Source: Owenia fusiformis (Eukaryota; Annelida; Polychaeta; Sabellida; Oweniidae). Taken from it: DNA of 64,000 bases. Each line of letters opens with the position of its first letter. Positions within the stretch are counted from its first letter, which is position 1. Location: the NCBI GenBank assembly GCA_903813345.2, contig CAIIXF020000009.1, positions 16,517,759 through 16,581,758 on the forward strand, in the 5' to 3' direction. Below the pieces are notes generated by a model. The model did no database searches. It saw nothing but the letters and a program-made list of their open reading frames with translations, and was not told the DNA's origin. Shown piece after piece: positions 46,220 to 57,592 of this stretch. Position numbers and translations under genes: made by a program.

Positions 46220-47980
46220 ATGGACATCAATTCTAATTTGGATTCAAATATGGGCCTGTCATCTCGGCGCTCTAGAAGGTCAGACTTCCTTTGCGAAAGT
46301 AAAGTCGCAAGTCGTATAAAAAACTTTGAAACAAAAAGCGTTAAGTCCAAGGGAAATAAGGTTAATGAAAGAAAAATTGACAACAACAATGTTCGTCATT
46401 TGAGAGAATCATGGCTCCGCTCTGAAAGCAAGGACAAAAATGGGGTGAGAAAATCTATTAAATCTATTGATGATAAGTCTCGTAATTGTGATGAACAATC
46501 TAACAGAAAAAATGTAAATGGCCAATTTTACAGAGGTAAGATAAACCTCAAGGCCAGTTGCAACACCGAAGATACAAATGTCACGCAAGTCGATGGAACG
46601 TCAGTTGTACCCATATTTGACCACGATTCGTCTAAAATTGATAAACTAGATACTGAATTTATTTCGGATATATCTAATAATAACACTAAGTGCTTTCCTG
46701 AAGAAGTATCTTATCAGATATCAGACAACTATACGAAGGAGAATCCCGGTGTTGAAGAAAATGAACCAGAGACAAGGGACGAAACAATCTCAAGAAACAA
46801 ATGGACAATTAACACAGTTAACGTGCATAAAGAAAGTATAGAAGTTGAAAATGATACGGATATATTCTCTGGCCGACAAGCACTGTCTCAAGAAGACTCC
46901 GACAAAACAGGATACCTTTGGACAATAAAAACAGCAATAGTTCACAGGGAAAGCATAGACATTACCGAAAACAAAGCTGACGATTTGGAAAATTTTATTA
47001 TTAATGATACAGAGTCAAATGACGGTGAAGACGATGATATATGTGTAGATGATTTGCACATTAGTGAGGAAAGCTCCGATGACAACGACAATGATGATGG
47101 TGATAATGATGTTGACTTTGACCGTACATTAACTGCATCAGAATCATTCTTTAAATTCATTGCTCAAAACGTTGAGGAAGGCGGCGAAAATTCGGACAAT
47201 CAAAACATTGACCACACAGAACCCAGTATAACAAAACCTTTACCCAATGCAATCCCTATAATTGAAGAAAATGTGAATATTCAAAAACACGTTCCAGAAA
47301 AACTAGTGAAAACTACAAATGACAACATCAATGCAAACACTGTGATACCCAGTCAAAACGCCGATCACATCCCAATATCTGTGATTCCAAACAGACCAAG
47401 GAGAAAATCCCCGATTACGAAGCCAGAACGGATTAAAATCCAACCACCAACCGACTCATATTTGGGTATTCCCAAAGTCAGCCGCAGACGACGGTGTGGG
47501 GTCGTTCTTCAACCTACTCTCGAACAAGTACCCGACTGGAATCAAACTATGGAAGACTTGAAAAGTCTCGCTCCAGATTGGCGAAAGAATGTCCATCATG
47601 TTAGCCCAAATAGTAACAGTACAACGGAAAACAATTCATTTGGAGTTAAATCTAAGACTCAGTTCCTGACCAAATCTGACAGTAATTCCACATTATATGA
47701 TATAAGTGAAGAGGGAAATGATGATGAACATGCAAACAACCACAACGTAATGGCCCGACACTCTAGTCAAACTGATCTAGGCACTCTGAAAACAATGGCT
47801 GAAAAACTGAAATTAAAAACTAGACGCCCAAGTTATGTTCAATGGAAACAACAATACGTAGATCGCCCCTTATTAGCAAGGCTGAACAATGACTACAGGG
47901 TGGTTGTACGGGAGAATATGGAATGGACAGAACGGAAAGATGAAATAAACAAAGCACTGGCCTGGCTGAGACATGAACTG
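46220..47980 (+). CDS. FAM167: FAM167-like protein, coding exon 1 (residues 1-587)
   Basis: The frame opens at ATG 46220 and leaves through a strong donor (CTG|GTAAGT at 47981) in phase 0. The last ~70 residues belong to the FAM167 family (vertebrate FAM167A/B): LGTLKTMAEKLKLKTRRPSY followed by VQW at 520-542, then DEINKALAWLRHEL at 574-587. The motif pair EKL-RLETRRPSY-W and AIAWLRKEL is diagnostic of the family. Vertebrate members are about 160-215 residues. This protein is ~672, with a ~515-residue N-terminal extension that looks disordered: basic near 15-20 and 392-425, very acidic at 259-300 (Asp/Glu/Asn runs), with a repeated WTIxTxxVHxESI motif at 195 and 234. There is no signal peptide or membrane segment. 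FAM167A is reported to act in noncanonical NF-kB signalling; transferring that role here is inference. A 5' non-coding exon cannot be excluded. Confidence 0.88.
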
Positions 47981-49923
47981 GTAAGTAAAGTAAACAACAT
48001 TGGTATACAGTGCGTATAAAAAAACGCAACAGATTGTTATCTCGGAAAAGCACAAAACCATTGATAACAGCAATGATTTCATTCAATGCACCATTAAGCC
48101 ATGTGTCTCCTCTTTACAATATTATATCATTTATATCATTCATTGGTCATGGTTGGGCGAGTAATCATTCCATTTGCAAAGTGGGCCAAAATTAGCTTGG
48201 GACCAAGTTATAAACATCGCAAAAGTCAGTGCATGGAACCCGATGCAATACTGGAAGAAAAAATAAAACCAATGCTGACTGCATCCTTTTCATTCAATGT
48301 ACCAAAAAGCCAAATTACTCCTCTTTGCAATGGAATATCATTCATTCACAGGGAGTCATGGCTGGCCGAAGTATCATTAATTTTGCAAAGTGGGGCAAAA
48401 TTCAGCTCAGACCCAAGTTCTAAACATTGCAAAAGTCAGTACATAGGGCATAGGGGCTATTGGAAGAAGGTGTGACAGGTGTGGCATAGACAGTAAAGTG
48501 TCCATACTCATACTCTTGCAAGAATACATCCTATACCCCTCCAAATTGCCACCACTTCCTTGCACATAAAGATGCGCTCATCTGTCCACGTCATGCATGG
48601 TTCAGCCCTGAGTCATCTGTCGGTTTAAGCAGAGAAAAGCAGCCCGTGGGCAATCCTCTCTCGAGGTTTTGCAAGATCTGATGGAGGAATTGTGAGCACA
48701 GATGCTCCTGAGATAACTCCAAAAGAAAAAGTCACAACAATTCAAGTCAGGGGAACTTCCATTGGCACTTAGCCCTTGCACTGATTTTTGCAGTATCTAA
48801 AACTTGGTCCAGAGCCGACTTTGACCCACTGTGCCAATGGAAGGATTTCTCACCCAACCATTACCACATGTGAATGAATGGCATATCATTGCAAAGACAA
48901 AAAAGAGAGAGGAGAGACGTGGCTTTATGGTACATTGAATGAAATTGATGTAGTCATCACTAGTTTTGTGATTTTACGAGGTAACTACTTGTTGCGTTTT
49001 TTATACGCCCTGTATATATTTTTCACGCCCTTAGTCTTTTTTCATAAAAATCGAATAACAACTGGAGTGGAGCTATTAAATGAAGAATTCTACTGCGTGC
49101 AAGTCACATTACCACTTAATTTTCTTCTGCATTTTTGCAACAAATACGAGGATTGCTCCGTAAAGATGTTTTCCCCATATATCAGGACACATGAAAATGT
49201 ACTGGACGCAAGCCATCCGGTAGTAACAGGCTTACGTCCAGTACATTTTTTATTTCGTCCAGTATTTCTAAAATTTCGTCATTTTTCTTTTATCGATCAC
49301 TTTTAAGCTAAAATTTGTTAGTTCATACACAAGGAAATTGCACATCTTGTCAATGGAAAGGTAAATAAAAAGAAATATAACTCGATTTGTGTATTTCCTG
49401 AAAAACTCAAAATATTTATGTGCTAAACCCCACAATTCAGAAAAACTAGATGGATAGCGGTCATTTTATAAGAATTGGATGTTCCCCAATGCCAATGTAC
49501 TGGGAATCTGATGAGTCTGTTTTTAGATAAGGGGACACTGAAAAACGATCACCAGCTACCGAGTAAAATTACACCTTCCTCTCTCTGGATCAAAAATGGA
49601 GGTCCGCGTCCTGGGTCTGCGTCAGTATTTCCAGTTGTACCAGACGAAAATACTGGACGCGTTTCTATCCCCTCCCTATATAGCTACGAGATTATTAGTC
49701 TAGCCAAGGACGTCATTGGTCTAGCATTTCGTTCTACCAGCTGAAAATGTCTTTACTTTTTTCTTGTTACAACACACACATAAGGTACAAAAAGGCTGAT
49801 TATGGTCCTTTAGCATTCATATTAGGTAACATGGTAGTATTGCTCCCTTGGTGTATGAACCTTAACATCCATTGCGAATACTTGGTTAATGACCTAACGA
49901 GATTTGTTTGTTGTCACTTTTAG
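47981..49923 (+). other. Intron of the FAM167-like gene
   Basis: GT-AG intron, phase 0, 1,943 bases: donor CTG|GTAAGTAAAG at 47981 and acceptor TTGTCACTTTTAG|ATC at 49923. Splicing joins AWLRHEL to IQMKQED, which restores the continuous FAM167 motif. The intron contains a mariner-like element (48008-49012). It also has a hairpin near 49196-49248 formed by AATGTACTGGACG and CGTCCAGTACATT, with related GCGTCCAGTATTTTCG-type words (either strand) near 49250 and 49650. Confidence 0.85.
48008..49012. mobile_element. Mariner-like element in the FAM167 intron
   Basis: TA flanks (48006-48007, 49013-49014). Inverted ends of ~240 bp start CAGTGCGTATAAAAAAACGC and CAGGGCGTATAAAAAACGCA. A third, internal copy of part of the arm lies at about 48270-48450. 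A minus-strand stretch near 48600-48500 reads CMTWTDERIFMCKEVVAIW, possibly a decayed transposase piece around the TDE motif. Several 60-140-codon frames here are by-products of the repeats. Confidence 0.8.
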
Positions 49924-50181
49924 ATCCAAATGAAGCAAGAGGACCAAATTCTAGCCCGACAGCTAGTGGCACTGAGGCATGAAATTAACCGTGTAAGACT
50001 GGAAAAAAGCTGTGACGAACACCGAGAAACTATAGATGACGCCATGTACGAGTTAGAAGAACAGGCAGAGGAATACACAAGTTTGTGTGACACGCCGACA
50101 GATTTGCTCAGTCCAACACCACTGCGTCAAATAGGGGTCACACGTATGAATATCACGTCAAGAAGATTTTCTGTTTTCTAA
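49924..50181 (+). CDS. FAM167: FAM167-like protein, coding exon 2 (residues 588-672)
   Basis: This exon supplies the most conserved part of the family: QEDQILARQLVALRHEINRV, then DDAMYELEEQAEE, then LCDTPTDLLSPTPLRQIGVT and RMNITSRRFSVF at the C-terminus. It corresponds to the FAM167A region with LARQLMRLR, ATYELEE, TPLKLIGVTKMN and SRRFSL. The first half is strongly helical and likely coiled-coil with the end of exon 1. The start is set by the acceptor AG at 49922-49923; the Met at 49930 is internal. Stop TAA at 50179-50181. Possible poly(A) signals AATAAA lie at 50963, 51230 and 51249; I cannot choose among them. Confidence 0.9.
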   Translation: MQMKQEDQILARQLVALRHEINRVRLEKSCDEHRETIDDAMYELEEQAEEYTSLCDTPTDLLSPTPLRQIGVTRMNITSRRFSVF

Positions 50182-52111
50182 AGTGGGACTTAATTACCCT
50201 GAGCATCCTTTACAAGACCATTCTGCTTAAAGTAAATTAAATACATGCCAAATGTGATGTGAAGAAATATGTCAATATAGATATAGAAACACCGACTCGG
50301 TAATTTGAATTAGTTTTAAATGATCAGTTCGACGGCACATTGTATAGAGTTCTACTCTATGCGTGTGATGATGATGAAGGAAGGAGTGAAATATGTTTGG
50401 TGTCCTGATTTCCACTTATAAATCTTGTGCATATGCTTATTAAGTTCATTGTTTTTCTGTATATTTTTACGCACGTATACCTATCATGGATTTCTGAGCA
50501 ATCTATTTGGAATCACAGATTTATTTTCGTTGTAAGAATTAAAGAAGATGAATATCAGAATGTGATTTAAAAGATGTTACAAAATATGTTATCATTTTGA
50601 TAAATTGAACGCCACTTTGCTTGAAGTGACATCGTTAGCTAGTCTATTGGTGACATTAAGGTGATGCTAAAATGAAAATTCTTATCAGTGTACAAATCAT
50701 TCATCAAATATAGTTCCAGATATAACATTTAAAGTGATGTGTATTGAATACAAATCACCTGTGTTAACCAGGGGAAACACGCGTTCAATATCGCTTTTGT
50801 TATTTCGAAAACCTTTGAACCTATGAAAACCTATGAAAACTTTTTATTCAATTCCATGTAATAATATACCTTCTGGTGACAGGTGTTTGGCTGCTTTGGC
50901 GATGTCGCCCATTTAAACAAAAAACTAATCGATCAATCAATCAAACAACTTACAAACTAAGAAATAAACAAACAAGCCAACTTAACTAACTAACGAATAA
51001 CCAAGGTCCATTCTGATAAGTTACTAGCACCATGTAGCATGGTTTAATCATCTTTATAAACTTCATGATAGGGCAAAAACATATTGATTTATTTCATATC
51101 ATCGTATTTATTTATTTCTTTGATGTCACTCATTTCTTTCATATCAACGAAGATTCATATCTTTTTATTGTATAGAATTCTAAACTAATCTTTAGAGCAT
51201 GTTTTTTTTGTAAACAAAATGTAATATAGAATAAAAGAAAAATATATAAATAAAAACAAGACTTGTTACATTGACAGAACCCATAATTCAAGGTGATGTT
51301 GTGAGAACATTGTGTAACCTAACACCTCTTTGCAATACCTCTGTTATCATCACATATTTCTATATATTAATGATAATATTCGAAAAAGAAGTGTAGGAAT
51401 TCGTGATTATTGAAGTTTTCACCTGGTTAGTTTCACCAATAAAACCGTATGGTACAGAGAACAATTTTTAATGTGATATCTCTAAAATTGAAAACATGTT
51501 GATATAGTAAGAATATTTGTCGTACTTCCTCAATAAAACAGACTAGTCATTCCAATAGAGCTGTTTAATGTTTCCATAACATCTGAGTAAACAGAATAAA
51601 TATGGCAATAAGGAGTATTGTGAATTTTTATATAAACCGCACGGACAATATAATGTATTTTTGAAAATAATTATATCTTATTCCGCTTCAATCCCTTTCT
51701 ACAAGAAACTTAATATCAGACGGATGGTCTTTTTAATATAACATAGTAATATATAATCTATTAAGGCATCAAAGGCAACAAATACATGGAAAACATCACG
51801 TTTTATAACAATTATAAACCTCTTCTACGACCCGTCAAGTGAGCTGGTGATATAAAAGTGTAATAATATACGAGCCCATTGGGAGTTGAAGAATAGGAAA
51901 CGTGATCATAACGTTTATCAATTTGATCAATTGATGTCGTTTATAATGATTTATTCTGTTACTTTCCATATCTTCCTGTCTTCAGAGGGAAGTACGATTT
52001 ACCAATATTATATCATGCTTGATTTATACTGTAGGCATGCTGTTTTAAACAATAGACCAATAAAAATAAAACAAGCAGTGTCGGAATTGTTTATGAAACA
52101 AAGAATAGTAC
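50182..52111. other. 3' flank of FAM167-like gene; no further gene seen
   Basis: Probably includes the 3' UTR. A CAAT/AAAC-rich simple stretch lies at about 50915-51000. The rest is AT-rich; the 76-codon frame at 51886-52116 has no recognisable features. Confidence 0.4.
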
Positions 52112-52425
52112 AATAACGTCATTTCGAAGGGCAATATAGTGAAATATTGGACCGAGGGCCGAAGGCGTGTATTGCCCGCAGAACATGACGGGAAGTGACG
52201 TTATTAATATTATTACCACCGTTAATGACCAGGGCTAAAATAGCAAGAACATCTTACGCACTTAACGATATCTAATTTCCAGGAGAAAATTGCAGGTCAT
52301 TAATTGCATTATTGACCGCCATTATGGACCGCCACTATGACGTCATACATTGCTCAGGTCGATATAGTAAAATGGATGCCTTCTATGAAACCCCTAGAAT
52401 TGGCCCGGCAAGGTGGTAATAATGC
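52112..52425. mobile_element. Short foldback plus adjoining small TIR element
   Basis: 52112-52206 folds on itself (AATAACGTCATTTCG..GGGCAATA with TATTGCCC..GAAGTGACGTTATT) and contains CGAGGGCCGAAGGCG. Immediately after, ATTATTACCACC and GGTGGTAATAAT near 52209 and 52425 form a second inverted pair. Boundaries between the two are uncertain. Confidence 0.5.
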
Positions 52426-53057
52426 AAAGTATTTTGTGAGCGCGAATTCAAATGATCATATTTCAAATTAAATTAGACTTTCAGAGGGCAATGTCATTAC
52501 GCATCATTTTTCAATGTCTATGAAATAATCGATGATTGATTTGATAAAAAAATAAAGCTGATTCATACTTTTTGTCAAAAGATGCCAGGGACAGATAAAT
52601 AATAAGGGAGATACGAATCTAGTCTTTTAATCATATCAATTGAAGTTTAGTCAAAGTAATGCGTTGGTGTGAATAAATAGATTTCCGATTTAATACAACT
52701 GCTCCATAGACATCTTTTCAGATAGAGTAAAGATGGTCTGTTCCACTTTATCTAAAAACTTTCTAAAGTGATCATTCTAGCGACTTAAATATAACTTCGA
52801 CTTTTAAACTAAAAATACTATCATTATGGGTTTGACTTTATTCCAGTTATTTCAAGCCAATCGGTGAAAAGAATTTATTGTGGAAAAACCAAGAGAGATG
52901 ATCAGTAGTTTTTATCAGACAAAAACATGAATAGATATGCTCATTGCGTTGGTTGTTTTCCAGTAATAAACATATTATGAAGTATCAACAGCACAGTGAA
53001 CAGTGGAATCGTGTTACCAATTTCTCTCAAGTCTCCCCGAAGAGAACAAATAATTCT

Positions 53058-53387
53058 AAAAGGTGGTCCAAAAAACGTCCATTTTTTATTTTGCTGTAAC
53101 ATTTTATAATGCATGGATTTCAATTATATATCTAATCAATAATAATCAATCCCAAATGACATAATTATATCTATAATGGTATTAAAATGAGTAATATTAA
53201 CAGTCTAGATGTGAATCCAAACTTCAGATTATTCTTATCTTATTCAGAAACCCCCGAGGATTTATTTACTGTTTATGCCATCTTAAGAAAAAATTGTAAA
53301 AGTGATTTCTGCATCTTTATCAAAAATACATGAAGTATTTAAAAAGTTTTCGACAAATAAAAATATGGTCGTTTTTGGCCCACCCTG
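53058..53387. mobile_element. Small mariner-like MITE
   Basis: The right end is CAGGGTGGGCCAAAAACGAC (read inward from 53387, abutting TA). The left end is a diverged counterpart, AGGTGGTCCAAAAAACGTCC. Inverted repeats run ~50 bp. Non-coding. Confidence 0.6.
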
Positions 53388-53861
53388 TACTTAAAATGGT
53401 GATTGCCCACTACATGTATATACGATCTGCTACAGAACATGCAGAAGAGTGGAACTAAACAGACGTCAATCTTTTCGACTGCTTAAACGCTTATGGGTCG
53501 TCTCAATTTTCAAACAAGACATTAACATGCAAAATTTCACTACCTGCCATTTGTAACAGACGCCAACCACAAAACACCATCTGCCGAACACCGTCCACAA
53601 AGTTGGAGACCATAGCAATATGTCAATTCTTATTTTCCAATGTTTCAATATACCATTGGCACCATTTAAAACGGCACTACTTTCCCGAATAAGAGCAATA
53701 AAATCTTCGCTCAAACGAGTGATTCCCATGCAATGAAATTTGAAGATTATTTTTAAGATGATCGTTGACCTCAAAAACCTTCTTGGTAACTGAATCATGC
53801 TTGACACTTACCTACTTTTGCGACAAGATAAGGCTCGGACACTACTACATTTTATTGAGTA

Positions 53862-54998
53862 AAGCTACATTCACACCAACGGCGAATGCCAAGCTTTAAA
53901 TCGGCGAGCAAAGCGGCACCAAAGCATGGTGCTCTAAAGCGACTTGTAAAGCGGCACTAAAGCGTAACAAAGCTTGATTAACGCGTCGGGGTCGTAATAG
54001 GTCGTAGAAAAGCTCGGAGTAAAGCGGGATGTTCGGCAAGAGCGCCAAAAATTTTTAAACTGAACAAACCGTAACAAAGCTCAACAAAGCTTGACCCAAA
54101 GCGTAGGAAAGCTTAACAGAACTTGGTTCAAAGCGGGGACCCCAGTCTCTTCACGGTCTGTTACCACTACGCTTCGTTTAGATATCTCAAGCTTTGCTAC
54201 AATCTGGCATGAAGTTCTGACACGAGGTCAGACGCTTTCATCAATATCTGACACTCTTTGTTACGCTTTCATGAAGGACTCTCAAGCTTTTTAACGAATT
54301 GAGACACTTTAATCAAGGATTGAAACGCTTTGTTACGCTTGACAAGCTTCCTCACGCTTCTCACGCTCTTTCACGCCTTGCGACAAACATCATGTCTTCT
54401 TCAGAAAGGTCATGATCTGGTCCATCTGGAATTTCTGGATCTTATTGTTCTGCCATCCTCATCTCGAGTCAAAGATGCAATGGTTTTATGGATCTACTGC
54501 ATCTTTATACAGCCATTTGATCAAAAGCGTAATGATAAAGGCGATCTCGAAAATGCACAACAGAGCTTGGCAATCGTATCAGAGCCTGATTTAAGCGTCA
54601 TAATCGCATCAAAGCGTAATAATGCTTACCAAAGCTTATCAAAGCGTGATTTTAAGCGTAACAAAGCCTTGTCGAAGCGGGATCATAGCGTGAGGAACCG
54701 TAAAAAGTCGGGAAATCAGAGCATTTCAGAGCTTATCAGAGCGTAACATTACTTAGGAGATCGTGATATTTTGGGAAAAGTAAACAAAAACGACGGCGCT
54801 TTGCCCGCCGATTTAAAGCGTGGCATTCGCCGTTGGTGAACGTAGCTTTAAAAATGTTTGGCGCTCTTGCCGAATATCCCGCTTTACTCCGAGCTTTTCT
54901 ACGACCTATTACGACCCCGACGCTTTAATCAAGCTTTGGTGCCGCTTTACAAGCCGCTTTAAAGCGCCATCAAAGCGCCGTTGGTGTGAACGTAGCTT
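53862..54998. mobile_element. Foldback element built from AAAGC(G/T) repeats
   Basis: The inverted ends start AAGCTACATTCACACCAACG and AAGCTACGTTCACACCAACG. The outer ~220 bp on each side pair with each other (GGTCGTAATAGGTCGTAGAA, CTCGGAGTAAAGCGGGATGT). The interior is a dense irregular array of AAAGCGTAA/CAAAGCTT words. Orientation switches near 54130, 54400-54520 and 54800, giving nested foldbacks. The 138-codon frame inside is a by-product. Confidence 0.75.
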
Positions 54999-55384
54999 AA
55001 TTCAAGTTAGTGAATCATGCTTGATAACTTCTCCATATGATGACAGAATTAGAATTGTATTGTAAATATTTTATTTTTTTTCTCTAAAATAACAGTAACT
55101 TATATTATAATCAGACATGCAGATAAAAAATAACAGAATAATGAACTGAACTTTCAAGTTTACAATTGTTACCTTCATCATCAAAACCATACTATTGCAT
55201 TGAACATATTCAATTTAATCCTTTAAATACAGACTGTTTTAACTATATTGGTTACATATGATTTTGCTTACACATAATACCATCATGTTGTAGAAGAGAT
55301 AATGAATATCACACGTCTAACCATCGACAACGTACAGTGACAAGATATACCGTTGTATACTTTAGGTGTACGGTGTCACTATTA

Positions 55385-57290
55385 ACTGATTTGAAGCGAA
55401 AACTCTGATGAAGGTTTGATTTTGGTTTTCAAAAATTAATTTGAGGAGTACATAAAGGATTTCATGTTTGATTTCGTGTGTATTCGATTTGGAAGACATT
55501 TACCTTTCTAATAACGTTAACAGATTTTCGAGCAGTGTTCGATATTTTTCATTGTTAATCTACCCATGAAATTGATGGTTGGAAAATGTTTTTTTATACA
55601 TTTCCTTTGATCATTTTCTCCCCTGTCGTCTAAGAGTGCCGAATATTTTTATGAGAGTATGTTTTTCTAAACTACACAATTTAAGACGGTTGAAGGTTTT
55701 ATAAATACTCATGTATTTGGCATAATTTAAAAAATCAAAAATGTACGTTGTCATCTTCAATGTAAGTTGTCCCTGTAATTGAAATGTAAACAGTGCAATG
55801 ATTTAATTTCAAAACGCATTAAGGGTTTTATGAGTAACAATTGATGTTCAACGAACATGTTCATGTATCCCTGGTACAGATAAACAGGTAAGAGATTTTT
55901 TTACCTCTTGTTGAATGCTATTTTATTTTATGAAAGTGTTGATATGGTGATTAAAATCTGACCATGGGGTGTTATCTTCTTCCAACCTCTTTGACCATTC
56001 GGCGTCGGTACTACGTTACGTAATGTTGCACTGTTATAAAGGACCTTATACACCCTCCATTGGGATCTCCATCTCCCCATGGGAAAAAATTAATTCATCT
56101 GATTTTTCAAAATGAGTATTCTGCTTCAATTATTACATTTATATGCATACTAGTATCTTGTTGACCTATATTCAGCACTGTATTGATGTATAGGCCACTT
56201 ATAAGGGTCATAATTCAATCATGATGTGTAGAGGCATAGATTCCAAACCAGGAAGTATTTTTTTGTCTGTCAAAATCCATTTACATCCTACGCATCCCTG
56301 CATCTTATCCAAATATGTTACTACATAATGAAATATAATAGTATAATCCTTGGTTTTACAAACTTGTATGATATTTTATAAGTGTAAAAATTGTTTTTGG
56401 AGCATTTTTCTATAGCCATTTTGTAGGAAAAAAATGATGAAAAAATGTACAATCTTTTAATTTTAAGTATGATTGCAAACTTCATATTTGCACATTTGAT
56501 GAGATAAACCATTTGTGTCGTATTGTGAAATTATTAAGTTTGCAATCGATTCAGGTCATAGTGTATTTTTGGTATTTTTGTGATAATCAATGGAAACCAA
56601 TGGCCTCTATTGGGACCTGCTGATATCCTCATGTTAAGTCAATGGTGCACAGCCCCATGTAAGTCAATACAACCTTACTGAACGAAATGATCCCTATCTC
56701 AGCTTATGTGTGTCCGAGCACTTTTATATTTTCCAAAGTATTATATGACATTTTATTCTTCATGTTACACCTACGAATGATTCATTTTGACCATAGGGAT
56801 ATTTGCCAATAATTTTACCTTGTCCTTTTAGTGTTATGAAAAATACGTTGTCTACATAACTGTGAATTCAGATATGTAAGTTCAATGGGACAATGTACAT
56901 CGAGATGATAACGTACACTAATGTTTTTTTATTTTTTATTATTTAAGCAAAATGTGAATATTTATTTAATCTTCAACCGACCTTAATTATTAACTTTGGG
57001 AAACATATTCTCATAAAAATAATCGACACTCTAAGGTGACAGGGGGAAAAATGACCACAGGAAATGTGAAAAACCAACATTTTCCAACCGATCATTGTTT
57101 GTGGGTAGATTTACTACGAAAAAACTCGAGCACTGCCCGGAAATCTTTTCACGGAATTAGAAAGGTAAATGTCTTCCAAATCGAATACACATGAAATAAA
57201 ACATAAAATCCCTTAGTATTCCTCAGATTAATTTTTAAAACCTACACCACACCCACATCATCGTTTTTGCTTCATATCAGTATTGTATTT
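55385..57290. mobile_element. 1.9-kb foldback element with ~450-bp arms
   Basis: The left arm (from GATTTGAAGCGAAAAC, through TGTATTCGATTTGGAAGACA to ATGTTCAACG) and the right arm (57290 back to about 56870) are inverted copies, well conserved around GATTTGGAAGACATTTACCT and weaker inward. The centre (about 55880-56860) is unrelated sequence without an ORF. Target duplication not determined. Confidence 0.65.
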
Positions 57291-57592
57291 CGCTAATTTT
57301 CAGTTTTTTGAAATGGCGCGGCTATTAATTTTCACAGATTTGTCATACAGGATCACTCTTCTAATTTTTCTTTTTCAAAACTCAAAATTTTACCCATTAT
57401 CACCCAGCACAGGATGAAAATACTGTCAACATAGAAATCCGCGGGAATTTCCTTGGAATTTCGCGACTATCAAATTGCGCCAATTAAAACTGGAGAAATT
57501 TCGCGGCTTTTAGATTTCGTGAATTTTCCAAAACTCACGAAAAGCGCAAAATATAGTAGCGCGCAAAAATTAGCGGGAGTACAGTAATTTGA
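57282..57592. mobile_element. Short TIR element with CGC-rich body
   Basis: The ends GTATTTCGCTAATTTT and the complement of AAAATTAGCGGGAGTACAGT are inverted. The body repeats AATTTCGCG, TTTCGCGGC and GCGCAAAA words. It overlaps the edge of the preceding foldback by a few bases. Confidence 0.5.

Noticed and set aside
46114-46389. Minus-strand frame of 91 codons overlapping the FAM167 start
   Set aside because: Antisense shadow of coding exon 1.
48101-48475. 124-codon plus-strand frame
   Set aside because: It is made of two copies of the inverted-repeat arm of the intronic mariner-like element; no transposase similarity in this frame.
48878-49306. 142-codon plus-strand frame
   Set aside because: It crosses the right end of the mariner-like element and an intronic hairpin; no family features.
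53466-53807. 113-codon minus-strand frame rich in Trp and Cys
   Set aside because: I recognise no domain and no splice context. It is kept as unexplained rather than called a gene.
54330-54746. 138-codon plus-strand frame
   Set aside because: It lies inside the AAAGC-rich foldback; the Lys/Ser/Arg-rich tail is the repeat word in translation.
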